From Oscillospiraceae bacterium (GTDB taxonomy: Bacteria > Bacillota_A > Clostridia > Oscillospirales > Oscillospiraceae): a DNA stretch of 36,417 nucleotides. Of the stretch, positions 15,746 to 23,260 are shown in pieces. How positions within the stretch are numbered: position 1 is the stretch's first letter; each line of letters starts with the position of its first letter. The stretch is taken from the NCBI GenBank assembly GCA_015068175.1, contig SVLA01000003.1, forward strand, positions 1-36,417, read 5' to 3'. The position numbers and the translations under genes are program-made. The notes below the pieces were generated by a model that saw only the letters and a program-made list of their open reading frames with translations, did no database searches and was not told where the DNA came from.

Positions 15746-16033
15746 ATGTACGAACCGAAACCGATGGATACGTCCGATGTGCAGCTTCCGGAAAGCCTGA
15801 CGGAACTGACGGAGCGGATCGCGGAAAATGTCCACGAAGTCTGGGCGGCGTCCCGGATATCCGAAGGCTGGACCCTGGGCCCGGAGCGGAACACGGAGCA
15901 AAAGACCACCCCCTGCCTGGTGCCCTATGCGGAACTGCCGGAGGAAGAAAAAGCCTACGACCGCAATACGGCTATGCAGACCCTGAAGCTCATCGTCAAG
16001 CTGGGCTATCGGATCCTGCCCCCGGAAGAATGA
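15746..16033 (+). CDS. Stand-alone RyR-domain protein
   Basis: 95 aa covering a single ryanodine-receptor-type (RyR) domain. The hallmark pattern is plain: ENVHEVWAASRISEGWTLGPERN, then TTPCLVPYAELPEEEKAYDRNTAMQTLKLIVKLGY. Bacterial RyR proteins of this size are widespread in gut bacteria, and their function is unproven; a ligand-binding role for a nucleotide-derived molecule has been proposed for such domains. The ribosome binding site AAAGGAGCG precedes the ATG at 15746. It starts 13 bases after the GtrA-like gene. A second, more divergent RyR domain lies in the kinase fusion two genes upstream. Confidence 0.92.
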   Translation: MYEPKPMDTSDVQLPESLTELTERIAENVHEVWAASRISEGWTLGPERNTEQKTTPCLVPYAELPEEEKAYDRNTAMQTLKLIVKLGYRILPPEE

Positions 16034-16038
16034 ATGAG

Positions 16039-16062
16039 GCCCCGGTCTGCGAAAACCGGGGC
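16039..16062 (+). terminator. Weak terminator between RyR and TIR genes
   Basis: 8-bp stem GCCCCGGT/ACCGGGGC with an 8-base loop, followed by TTTCCTCG. The short, broken T-run suggests partial termination, leaving the TIR gene expressed at a lower level. Confidence 0.6.
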
Positions 16063-16093
16063 TTTCCTCGTTATGTATATAGGAGGTGCGTGG

Positions 16094-18181
16094 ATGAACA
16101 ATAAAATGCACTATTATCCGGAAGGTACGGTGATCCGGCACCAGCCGAAAATCTACTTCACCTGCCTGCCGGCGGACTTTGCCCCCTGCCTGGAGGCGGT
16201 GAAGCAGGACCTGTTCCGCCCGGGCATCCGGGAGAAGAGCAATTTTGTGCTGTGCTATCATCGGCCGGAGGATCTGCCGGCGGCGGATGAACAGTATTGG
16301 GCGGACTTGAGGAATATGAAGCTGCTGGTGGTGGCTGTCACCGGCGGTTTGCTGGACGGCGCCGACCACCGGGCCCTGGCGGTGCTGCGTTTCGGCCGGG
16401 ACCATGGGATCCCGGTACTGCCCCTGCTGATGGAGCAGGGCCTGGAGCATCGGTTTGATGACCTCTGCGGCAGTCTCCATTGCCTGAACCGGACCCTCCG
16501 GCAGGACAGCGGCGTTTCCTACGGGGAAAAGGTGGAAAAATTCCTGGCCGCCGTACTGATCAGCAACGAACTGGCGGAACGGATCCGAAAGGAATTCGAC
16601 GCCCGGATCTTCCTGAGTTACCGCAAAAAAGACCGGGCCGAGGCCCTGGAGCTGATGAAGCTGATCCATCGGCGCCCCGCTTGCCGGGACGTGGCCATTT
16701 GGTATGACGATTTCCTCACCCCCGGCGAGGATTTCGACGAAGGCATCCTGACCATCCTCCGCGCCAGTGATCTGTGCGTTCTGACGGTGACCCCCTCCAT
16801 TCTGGAGTCCCGGCTGGACAGCCAAGGCAGACCGGTCAAAAACTATGTGGAAGAAACGGAATACCCCGAGGCGAAAAAGATCCTGCCGGTCCTGCCGGCC
16901 ATGATGCGTCCCACGGACCCGGCATTGCTGAAAACCCAGTTTCCCGGCACGGAGGATACCTGGGTGGATGCCCATGATAAGGAAGCCATGACCGTGGCGC
17001 TTCATCGGAAGCTGCCCCAAGCCGTGGAAAAACTGGCCAAACGGGAAAATGACAACGATCCCAACCATAATTATCTCATGGGTCTGGCCTACCTGGCAGG
17101 CATCGACGTGGAAGTGGACGGCCCGCGGGCGGCGGAATTGCTGACGGCCGCCTCCCGGGATGGCTGCATTGACGCCACAGAAAAACTGGCCCAAATGTAC
17201 CGCATCGGAAACGGCGTCAAGCAGGATCAGGAGCAGGCCCTGACCTGGGCGGAACGGCGGATCACCCAGTTGAAACAGCAATACAGAACCCGGCGCGATG
17301 AAGACAGCCTGAATCTGCTGGTGCTGGCTATTGTGGAATGCGGCGATATGTACAGATCATGGGGCAATTATGCCAGAGCCAAAATAAAGTACAGCCAGGC
17401 GCTGGATTGCCTGGAACGTTCGGGCCTGTGCAAGAGCAACCACCGCGCCCGGCACAATCTGGCGCTTTGCTATGAGCGGATGGGTTACCTGTGTTCATTG
17501 AACGGTCAGCAGGCGGAGGCGGACGCTTATAACAACAAAGCGCTGGAATTGTCTTTGCAGGCGGCCATGGTGAAACCGGGGGTGAACGGCACCTATGATC
17601 TGGCAACCACTTTGATGAATGCTGGTGATTCCGCCGTGGCGGGAGGACGGTACGAAGAGGCCCTTGAGAACTATCAGAGGAGCCTGGAACTGTATGAATG
17701 CCTGGCGGAAGAAATTGGGATGGAAGAAGCGGCGCTGGCGGCGTCCTCCTGCCTGGGAAGAATGGGGAATGTGCATAAAGAACGCGGCGATCTGAATGAG
17801 GCACGGCGGTACTACAGAATGTATATGGAGAAGGCGGAGCAACTGAATGCAAAAACCGGCTCCCATCAAAGCCGCCATAATCTTGCGGTCAGCTATTTCC
17901 GAATGGCTTCCGTGGCAGATACCGGCGCGGACAGAAGAAGGTATTATGAGCGTTCCGTGTCCGTGGCCCGGAAATTGGCGGAAGAAACGGGGGCTGTCGA
18001 ACACCTGGAAAGCTGGGGCGTTGGCTGCATGATGCTGGGACAGTTCGACACCCGGCGGAGAAAAGAGCTGCTGACGCAGGCAAAGAAAATCTTCGTGGAT
18101 CTGATGCAGCGGCAGCCTGCAAATCCGCGCTGGAGGCGGAATTTACAGCTTGCAGAGCAATTGCTTCACCAAAAAGTATAA
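16094..18181 (+). CDS. TIR-domain protein with Sel1/TPR repeats
   Basis: 695 aa. Residues 18-155 resemble a degenerate TIR fold (KIYFTCLPADF, MKLLVVAVTGGLLDG, HGIPVLPLLME). Residues 168-315 are a better TIR domain: DARIFLSYRKKDR, VAIWYDDFLTPGEDFDEGI, SDLCVLTVTPS and NYVEETEYPEAKKILPV, where E256 is the likely catalytic Glu. Residues 325-395 hold Sel1-like repeats and 400-690 tetratricopeptide repeats. Bacterial TIR domains often cleave NAD+ or make cyclic ADP-ribose-type signals, which fits the RyR and CARF-like neighbours. The ATG at 16094 follows AGGAGGTG; an earlier start would place the terminator hairpin inside the gene. The TPR part uses more AGA/AGG codons than the rest of the window. 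Confidence 0.9.
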   Translation: MNNKMHYYPEGTVIRHQPKIYFTCLPADFAPCLEAVKQDLFRPGIREKSNFVLCYHRPEDLPAADEQYWADLRNMKLLVVAVTGGLLDGADHRALAVLRFGRDHGIPVLPLLMEQGLEHRFDDLCGSLHCLNRTLRQDSGVSYGEKVEKFLAAVLISNELAERIRKEFDARIFLSYRKKDRAEALELMKLIHRRPACRDVAIWYDDFLTPGEDFDEGILTILRASDLCVLTVTPSILESRLDSQGRPVKNYVEETEYPEAKKILPVLPAMMRPTDPALLKTQFPGTEDTWVDAHDKEAMTVALHRKLPQAVEKLAKRENDNDPNHNYLMGLAYLAGIDVEVDGPRAAELLTAASRDGCIDATEKLAQMYRIGNGVKQDQEQALTWAERRITQLKQQYRTRRDEDSLNLLVLAIVECGDMYRSWGNYARAKIKYSQALDCLERSGLCKSNHRARHNLALCYERMGYLCSLNGQQAEADAYNNKALELSLQAAMVKPGVNGTYDLATTLMNAGDSAVAGGRYEEALENYQRSLELYECLAEEIGMEEAALAASSCLGRMGNVHKERGDLNEARRYYRMYMEKAEQLNAKTGSHQSRHNLAVSYFRMASVADTGADRRRYYERSVSVARKLAEETGAVEHLESWGVGCMMLGQFDTRRRKELLTQAKKIFVDLMQRQPANPRWRRNLQLAEQLLHQKV

Positions 18182-18186
18182 TATCA

Positions 18187-18219
18187 AAGGGCGTACCGCA
18201 AAAACTGCAGCACGCCCTT
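18187..18219. terminator. Possible bidirectional terminator between TIR and lipid kinase genes
   Basis: AAGGGCGT and ACGCCCTT (8 bp) with a 17-base loop between converging genes. The downstream T-runs are short on both strands, so efficiency is doubtful. Confidence 0.5.
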
Positions 18220-18224
18220 GAAAT

Positions 18225-19151
18225 TTACACATTGGCAGGTTCCTTGGCGGCCCAGGTCAGGCCCCTGGGATAGAAGAAGCGGATCTTCTTGTCAGCGATG
18301 CGGAACACCGCCTCCTTGGCGAAGCGGATCTCGCCGTCCAGATTGATGGCGGTGGATTGATCGCAGATCACCTTCACCCGGTCGGTGCGGTAGTGGGTGG
18401 CCACATGGGACAGTTCCTTGTAGCGGCCGTTTTTGTACTTGCCGATGATGGCCGGGATCTGAAGACGACTGACCTTTTTCACCACCAGCACATCCAGAAG
18501 GCCGTCGGTGGGGTCGGCTTCCGGCACGGGATTGAAGCCGCCGCCGTAGAACCGGCCGTTGCACATGCATACAAAGGTCTGCTCGCCGTCGATGACTTCA
18601 CCGTTGATCTCCACCACATAATGCTCGGCAATACCCCGGACGATGTTCACCGCCGTGGAGGCGGCATAGGCCGCAAAACCGTGAAGCAGGGGCAGCCGCT
18701 TGTAGTTGGCCACATCGTTGCCGATCCGGGCATCCAGACCCACGCAGCAGATGTTCAGGGCCAGATCGCCGTTGCAGTCGATGAGGTCAAACCGGGCCTC
18801 CTCCGCGTCCAGCAGCCGTTCCAGGTCAAAAAACGCCTTGGGATCGCTGAAGATCTTCACAAAATCGTTGCCGCTGCCGCCGGAAAACACGGTGATGGCG
18901 GCGTTGTCATACCCGGCCGCGCCGGCCATGACTTCGTTCAGGGTGCCGTCGCCGCCGCAGGCGTAGAGCCGGACTTCCTTGCCGGTCTCGGCGGCCTCCC
19001 GGGCGAACCGGGTGCATTCACCGGGGGCCGTGGACACCCGGATGTCATATTCCAGACCCCGCTCCCGGCAGAGCCGATGGATGACCTGACTGTAGTCGTC
19101 GGTGCGGTTGCGGCTGCCCGCCGCGGGGTTGATGATAAATAAATGGGTCAT
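18225..19151 (-). CDS. Diacylglycerol kinase-family lipid kinase
   Basis: 308 aa. Soluble DgkB/YegS-type kinases phosphorylate diacylglycerol or related lipids at the membrane surface. Signature blocks are FIINPAAGS near the start, ACGGDGTLNEV (the ATP-binding GGDGT) and FSGGSGNDF. The C-terminal half contains the NGRFYGGGFNPVPEADPTDGLLDV block typical of the family. The ATG at 19151 is preferred because GGGGAG lies 8 bases upstream; an ATG two codons earlier is closer than optimal. The palindromic repeat element 19176-19399 lies directly upstream, so any promoter must be within or next to it. Confidence 0.92.
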   Translation of the reverse strand: MTHLFIINPAAGSRNRTDDYSQVIHRLCRERGLEYDIRVSTAPGECTRFAREAAETGKEVRLYACGGDGTLNEVMAGAAGYDNAAITVFSGGSGNDFVKIFSDPKAFFDLERLLDAEEARFDLIDCNGDLALNICCVGLDARIGNDVANYKRLPLLHGFAAYAASTAVNIVRGIAEHYVVEINGEVIDGEQTFVCMCNGRFYGGGFNPVPEADPTDGLLDVLVVKKVSRLQIPAIIGKYKNGRYKELSHVATHYRTDRVKVICDQSTAINLDGEIRFAKEAVFRIADKKIRFFYPRGLTWAAKEPANV

Positions 19152-19175
19152 ATACATCTCTCCCCAAATAAAGTT

Positions 19176-19399
19176 CAAATTTCTGCTTATCGTGCTGATG
19201 GAGCAGTACCCAAAGCCCTCTCCTTGAGGAGAGGGTGGCCCGGAGGGCCGGGTGTGGTGTAGCCGTAAAGCGGCGTTATGGTTCGCAATCTGCTTCGCAG
19301 ACCACCACATCCGCCCCAGTGTGCGCACTGGGGCACCTTCTCCTCGAGGAGAAGGCTTTGCCTGGTGCGTCATTCAACAGCGCAATAAACGCCAACTTA
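19176..19399. repeat. MITE-like palindromic element, copy A
   Basis: Outer inverted repeats at 19176-19197 and 19378-19399 match at 14 of 22 positions. Inside are two inverted halves, each a pair of palindromes: CCTCTCCTTGAGGAGAGG plus GGCCCGGAGGGCC on the left, and CCCCAGTGTGCGCACTGGGG plus CTTCTCCTCGAGGAGAAG on the right. The right outer repeat overlaps the stop codon of the RNA methyltransferase gene. The element fills the 245-bp space between that gene and the lipid kinase. No transposase is encoded. Confidence 0.75.
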
Positions 19400-20527
19400 C
19401 TTCTTTGTTCTTCCGCCCAGGTACATATAGTAATCGCACTTGATCATGCCGTTGTAGAGCTTCCGCTTCTTGTCCGCCCGGCGGCCGAAATAATGCTCAA
19501 ATTCCGGCTCGGAGGTGATGACGTACTTTTTCCAGCCGTCGGCGAATTTCAAGTGACGGCCCAAAGCCTGATACAGCCGCTGAGCGTCCTTCTGCTGGCC
19601 CATCCGCTGGCCGTAGGGGGGATTGCAAACCAGGATGCCGCTGTCCGTGGGCAGGCTCATCCTGGTGGCATCGCCGTCCCGGAACTCGATGATGTCTGCC
19701 ACGCCGGCCTTCCGGGCGTTGGACATGGACAGACTGATGCACTTGGGGTCGTTGTCGGAACCCAGGATCTGATATTTGCCCCGGAATTCCTTGTCCATGG
19801 CTTCGCCCCGGGCCTCCTGCCAGATCTTCTCGTTCATCCAGGCAAATTGCTCCGCGGCGAACCGCCGCCGCAGGCCGGGTGCCCGGTTTTTGGCGATGAA
19901 CGCGGCTTCGATGGGGATGGTGCCGCTGCCGCAGAAGGGATCCCAAAGGAACTCCCGGCCCCGGTACCGGGTCAGCATCACCATGGCGGCGGCCAGGGTC
20001 TCCCGCAGGGGGGCGTCGTTGCCCAGGGCCCGGTAGCCCCGCTTGTGGAGGCCCATGCCGGAGGTGTCCAGGCAAAGCTGGACCCGATCATTCATGATGA
20101 AAAACTGAAGCTGATATTTGGCGCCGCTTTCCGGCAGCCAGTTCATGCCGTATTTTTCACCCAGCCGCTTGCTGGCGGCCTTTTTGATGATGGCCTGGCA
20201 ATCGGGGATGCTCATGAGCTGGGCGTTGAGGCAATGGCCCTTCACGGGGAATTGGCCGTCAGCAGGGATCACTTCCTCCAGGGCCGTGTTGTATACCCCC
20301 TGGAACAGCTCCTCAAAAGTGCGGGCCTCAAAATCCGCCAGCACCAGCAGCACCCGCTCGCCGGTCCGCAGGCAGATGTTGGCCCGGGCCAGGGCATTTT
20401 CGTCGCCGGAGAACAGCACCCGGCCGTTCTCCACCCGGACATTTTCCATATCCAGCCGACGCAGTTCGTCACCGGCAATGCCCTCCAGACCAAACAAGGT
20501 GGGGACAGAGAATTCAAATTTAGACAT
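19397..20527 (-). CDS. THUMP-domain RNA N2-guanine methyltransferase (RlmL/YpsC type)
   Basis: 376 aa, the normal size for the YpsC/RlmL N-terminal family that modifies guanine in 23S rRNA or tRNA using SAM. The N-terminal THUMP region starts FSVPTLFGLEGIAGDELRRL. The methyltransferase domain has FLWDPFCGSGTIPIEAA (SAM-binding motif I) and the catalytic LVCNPPYGQRMG. The ATG at 20527 follows a near-perfect AGGAGGATCT. The frame is open upstream without a stop through the repeat at 20541-20585 and into the DUF559 gene, so a 534-aa readthrough fusion is possible, but the strong ribosome binding site makes independent initiation likely. Confidence 0.92.
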   Translation of the reverse strand: MSKFEFSVPTLFGLEGIAGDELRRLDMENVRVENGRVLFSGDENALARANICLRTGERVLLVLADFEARTFEELFQGVYNTALEEVIPADGQFPVKGHCLNAQLMSIPDCQAIIKKAASKRLGEKYGMNWLPESGAKYQLQFFIMNDRVQLCLDTSGMGLHKRGYRALGNDAPLRETLAAAMVMLTRYRGREFLWDPFCGSGTIPIEAAFIAKNRAPGLRRRFAAEQFAWMNEKIWQEARGEAMDKEFRGKYQILGSDNDPKCISLSMSNARKAGVADIIEFRDGDATRMSLPTDSGILVCNPPYGQRMGQQKDAQRLYQALGRHLKFADGWKKYVITSEPEFEHYFGRRADKKRKLYNGMIKCDYYMYLGGRTKK

Positions 20528-21001
20528 AGATCCTCCTATACCTTCTCCCCGGGGAGAAGGTGCCCCGCAGGGGCGGATGAGGGGGTCTCCCTCGTGATAT
20601 TTTGATGTGGTAAAAGCTCTCCGCCCAACACCTTCCGGTAAAGGGGCGGCTTGATAACGTGCCTGGATTTCGCTGTCGATCTGCTGACAGACATAGCGGA
20701 GATTGTTATGGATCTCAGTGTTGGGGAAACGCAGTACTTTTAATCCAAGGGATTCCAGATAATGCGTTCTGTCCTCATCATATTTTATGCTGCTTGGGTC
20801 AAAGTGCTGAGATCCGTCCAACTCGATGACCAAGCGCGCCTTGGCGCAATAAAAATCCACGATGAAAGGCCCCAGAATGCATTGCCTGCGGAAACGAACA
20901 GGGTAATTGCGCAGATATTGGTACCAAAGTGTGTTTTCCTCATTGGTACTGTTCTTTCGCAGATCCTGTGCGTATTTTTTAAGTTGGTCGTTTCGTTCCA
21001 T
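20528..21001 (-). CDS. DUF559 endonuclease-like protein, without its own stop codon
   Basis: The DUF559 domain fills about residues 1-120: TNEENTLWYQYLRNYPVRFRRQ, FIVDFYCAKARLVIELDGSQH, YLESLGLKVLRFPNTEI. The Asp in VDFYC and the Glu-Asp in ELDGSQH fit a PD-(D/E)XK-type nuclease core, related to Vsr-like enzymes. The frame then continues through the repeat 20541-20585 (translated as PLIRPCGAPSPRGEG) and joins the methyltransferase gene in frame, so the end given here is only the point before that gene's ATG. The start at 21001 uses GAGGGGG from the flanking repeat 21006-21059 as ribosome binding site. The gene is flanked by inverted repeats, suggesting a mobile cassette. Confidence 0.75.
20541..20585. 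repeat. Palindromic repeat, left flank of the DUF559 gene
   Basis: CCTTCTCCCCGGGGAGAAGG followed by TGCCCC-GCA-GGGGC and GGATGAGGGGG. It is the inverse of the copy at 21006-21059 and belongs to the family seen at 19176, 25132, 29390 and 31036. Confidence 0.85.
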
Positions 21002-21005
21002 AATG

Positions 21006-21059
21006 CCCCCTCATCCGCCCCAGTTTGCGAACTGGGGCACCTTCCCCCCAGGGGGAAGG
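21006..21059. repeat. Palindromic repeat, right flank of the DUF559 gene
   Basis: CCCCCTCATCCG, then the palindrome GCCCCAGTTTGCGAACTGGGGC, then ACCTTCCCCCCAGGGGGAAGG. It is inverted relative to 20541-20585. It supplies the DUF559 ribosome binding site and ends two bases before the queH stop codon. Confidence 0.85.
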
Positions 21060-21061
21060 TT

Positions 21062-21607
21062 TTAGGGAATGATCTTTTTCGGCTTCAGATACCGCTCCTG
21101 CTCGGAAAAAACGCAGCCGCAGTATTTCTGTATATAGAACCCCTGCTCCCGGGCGAAGGTCTGCCCGTCCCGGAAATAGGGCCGGAAGTCCCGGTATTCA
21201 AACCGGACACCGTATTCGGCGGCGGCTCTTTCCGCCACATCCCGCATCAGCTCGTGATTTTGATAGGGGCTGATGAACAGAGAACTGGTGAAACTGTCGA
21301 ATCCCCCCTCCGCCGCCTGCCGGGCGGTGTCGAACAGCCGCATCTCGTAGCATTTGACGCACCGGCCGCCGATGTCCTCCGCCACTTCCCGGACGAAGGG
21401 CCGCAGGCCGTAATCGTCCCGTTCAATGAGGGGCAGATCGATCCGGGCGGCGTAGTCCCGCAGGCAGTTGCGCCGCTCCCGGTATTCGGTGAAGGGATGG
21501 ATGTTGGGATTGTACCAATAACCGGTGACCTCGAAGCCATCGGTCCGCAGCACCTCGATGCATTGATTGGCGCAGGGGGCGCAGCAAACGTGGAGCAATG
21601 TTTTCAT
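21062..21607 (-). CDS. queH: Epoxyqueuosine reductase QueH
   Basis: 181 aa. QueH reduces epoxyqueuosine to queuosine in tRNA, the last step of queuosine synthesis, and replaces QueG in many Clostridia. The family motifs are all present: HVCCAPC (7-12), YNPNIHPFTEYRER (32-45), GGRCVKCYEMR (81-90), SPYQNHE and YCGCVFSEQER (162-172). The Cys residues at 8, 9, 12, 83, 86, 163 and 165 include the Fe-S and metal ligands. Its ATG overlaps the rluD-family TGA (ATGA), so it is the last gene of the coupled lspA-rluD-queH operon. The stop lies at the edge of a palindromic repeat. Confidence 0.95.
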   Translation of the reverse strand: MKTLLHVCCAPCANQCIEVLRTDGFEVTGYWYNPNIHPFTEYRERRNCLRDYAARIDLPLIERDDYGLRPFVREVAEDIGGRCVKCYEMRLFDTARQAAEGGFDSFTSSLFISPYQNHELMRDVAERAAAEYGVRFEYRDFRPYFRDGQTFAREQGFYIQKYCGCVFSEQERYLKPKKIIP

Positions 21608-22509
21608 GTCATCTTCTCCAGCTTCTCAAGAACTTTGGTGAAATAGTCCGGCAGCGGCGCAAAAACCATGACCGGATGACCGTCCCCGGGGTGGGTGAAG
21701 CACAACGTGCCGGCGTGGAGGACCTGGCTGTCCTGGCCCAGCTCCGGCTTTTTCCGGCCGTAGACCGTGTCGCCCAGGATGGGATGGCCGATGTAAGCCA
21801 TATGCACCCGGATCTGATGGGTACGGCCGGTTTCCAGGCGGCAACGGACGTGGGTGTACCCCCGGTAACGCTTCACCACTTCCCAATGGGTCACCGCATC
21901 CTTGGCGTTGCGCTGGGTGACGCACATTTTCTTCCGGTCGCTGGGATGGCGGCCGATGGAGGCGCAGACGGTGCCGCTGTCCTCCTTCAAATTGCCCACC
22001 ACGATGGCGTCGTACACCCGGTACATGGAGTGATCCTTGAGCTGGCTGGCCAGCCACACATGGGCCCGGTCATTTTTGGCCACAGCCAAAAGACCGGAGG
22101 TATCCTTGTCGATGCGATGGACGATGCCGGGCCGCAGTTCGCCGTTGATGCCGCTCAGATCGTCCCCCATGGCAAAAAGCAGGCCGTTGACCAATGTGTC
22201 GTCCTGATGGCCGGCGGCAGGGTGGACCACCAGCCCCTTGGGTTTGTTCACCACCAGCACATCCTCATCTTCGTAGACGATGTCCAGGGCCATTTCCGTG
22301 GGCCGGATGTCCACTTCCCTGGGTTCGGGCACCGAAAATTCCACCCTATCGCCCATGTTCAGTTTGTCATTTTTCTTTCCGGGTTTGCCGTTGCGCGTCA
22401 CCAGGCCCTCTTCGATGAGGCGCTGGGCGGCGCTGCGGGTGAGTCCTTCGGCGCTCCGGGCCAGAAAAGCATCCAGCCGTTCGCCGGCCATATCGGCGTA
22501 AAGTGTCAT
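21604..22509 (-). CDS. RluD/YlyB-family 23S rRNA pseudouridine synthase
   Basis: 301 aa. It isomerises uridine in rRNA. The N-terminal S4 RNA-binding domain (about 8-60) includes RLDAFLARSAEGLTRSAAQRLIEEGLV. The catalytic motif is GIVHRIDKDTSGLL with Asp134. The other RluA-family blocks are VVNKPKGLVVHP and LETGRTHQIRVHMAYIGHPILGD. The ATG overlaps the lspA stop by four bases (ATGA), and the stop overlaps the queH start in the same way. Which uridine it modifies cannot be told from sequence. Confidence 0.95.
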   Translation of the reverse strand: MTLYADMAGERLDAFLARSAEGLTRSAAQRLIEEGLVTRNGKPGKKNDKLNMGDRVEFSVPEPREVDIRPTEMALDIVYEDEDVLVVNKPKGLVVHPAAGHQDDTLVNGLLFAMGDDLSGINGELRPGIVHRIDKDTSGLLAVAKNDRAHVWLASQLKDHSMYRVYDAIVVGNLKEDSGTVCASIGRHPSDRKKMCVTQRNAKDAVTHWEVVKRYRGYTHVRCRLETGRTHQIRVHMAYIGHPILGDTVYGRKKPELGQDSQVLHAGTLCFTHPGDGHPVMVFAPLPDYFTKVLEKLEKMT

Positions 22510-22982
22510 TTCTTTTCGTCTCTCCAGAAATCCTTGTTAAAGAACAGCAGGCTGATGATCATGGCAAAGGTGCCGCAGGTAATGAAGCAATCGGCCACAT
22601 TGAACACGGCAAAATCAAAAAACAGCACCTCGATCATATCCACCACATAACCCAGCCGCAGCCGGTCGATCATGTTGCCCAGACCGCCGGCGTAGATGGC
22701 CACCAGGCACCAGTTTTCGAAGGGCCGGAAGGGCAGGGGCTTCTTCCAAAACTGCCACACCAGCATCACCGTAAACAGCAGAAAAACCAGGGCAAAGAGC
22801 CATTGCATCCCGCTGAAACTGGAAAAGGCGGCGCCGGTGTTCTGCACATAGGTCAAACCCACGATCCCCGGCAGAACATCCACCTGCCCGTAAAGAGCGA
22901 TGTTGGCCACGGTCAAATATTTGGTAAACTGATCCGCCGCCGTAATGAGCAGCAGAAACAGGGCATAACCGATATAAAGCAT
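22506..22982 (-). CDS. lspA: Lipoprotein signal peptidase (signal peptidase II)
   Basis: 158 aa with four membrane segments. LspA cleaves the signal peptide of prolipoproteins after lipid attachment. The conserved blocks are DQFTKYL, NTGAAFSSF, GGLGNMIDRL, VVDMIEV with Asp115 and FNVADCFI with Asp131; the last two Asp residues are the catalytic pair. The ATG at 22982 follows GGGAGGAATTTACC. It is the first gene of the operon lspA-rluD-queH and has an excellent promoter just upstream. Confidence 0.97.
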   Translation of the reverse strand: MLYIGYALFLLLITAADQFTKYLTVANIALYGQVDVLPGIVGLTYVQNTGAAFSSFSGMQWLFALVFLLFTVMLVWQFWKKPLPFRPFENWCLVAIYAGGLGNMIDRLRLGYVVDMIEVLFFDFAVFNVADCFITCGTFAMIISLLFFNKDFWRDEKK

Positions 22983-23010
22983 GGTAAATTCCTCCCATTT
23001 ATTCTATTTT

Positions 23011-23039
23011 ATCATAGCATGGAATCCCGGCAATGTCAA
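23011..23039 (-). promoter_or_regulatory. Sigma-A promoter of lspA-rluD-queH
   Basis: On the minus strand TTGACA (23034-23039), exactly 17 bases, then TATGAT (23011-23016). Transcription would start about 20 bases before the lspA ATG. Confidence 0.9.
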
Positions 23040-23068
23040 ATGAAAGGATGGCCCTGCCCAAGATCAAA

Positions 23069-23091
23069 GACCCGGCAGAGCCTGCCGGGTC
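23069..23091 (-). terminator. Terminator after the 54-aa Cys-rich gene
   Basis: 10-bp stem GACCCGGCAG/CTGCCGGGTC with a three-base loop, followed on the minus strand by TTTGATCTT. It ends the amylase/Cys-rich unit and lies just upstream of the lspA promoter. Confidence 0.75.
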
Positions 23092-23095
23092 ACGT

Positions 23096-23260
23096 TTATA
23101 TACCCGCTTCCCACAATGCGGCGGCGATGGGGCAGTTTTGCTCGTAGGGGCAGTTGCCGTATCCGCAATCCACCACCCAGGCCCCGTCCTCTTCTTCGGC
23201 GGTGACCATCCGGTGAGCATCCAGACACCGGCAATAGCCGGAAATGATCTTCTCGTCCAT
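23096..23260 (-). CDS. Small Cys-rich protein (54 aa), possible metal binder
   Basis: 54 aa beginning MDEKIISGYCRCLDAHR, with six Cys arranged as C-x-C near the N-terminus and C-x4-C-x4-C-like spacing in VDCGYGNCPYEQNCPIA. Together with the His this suggests a zinc or Fe-S knuckle. I have seen similar small proteins in Clostridia but know no function. The ATG at 23260 follows GGAGGAAGC and overlaps the GH13 gene stop (TAATG), so the two are translationally coupled. Confidence 0.8.
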   Translation of the reverse strand: MDEKIISGYCRCLDAHRMVTAEEEDGAWVVDCGYGNCPYEQNCPIAAALWEAGI

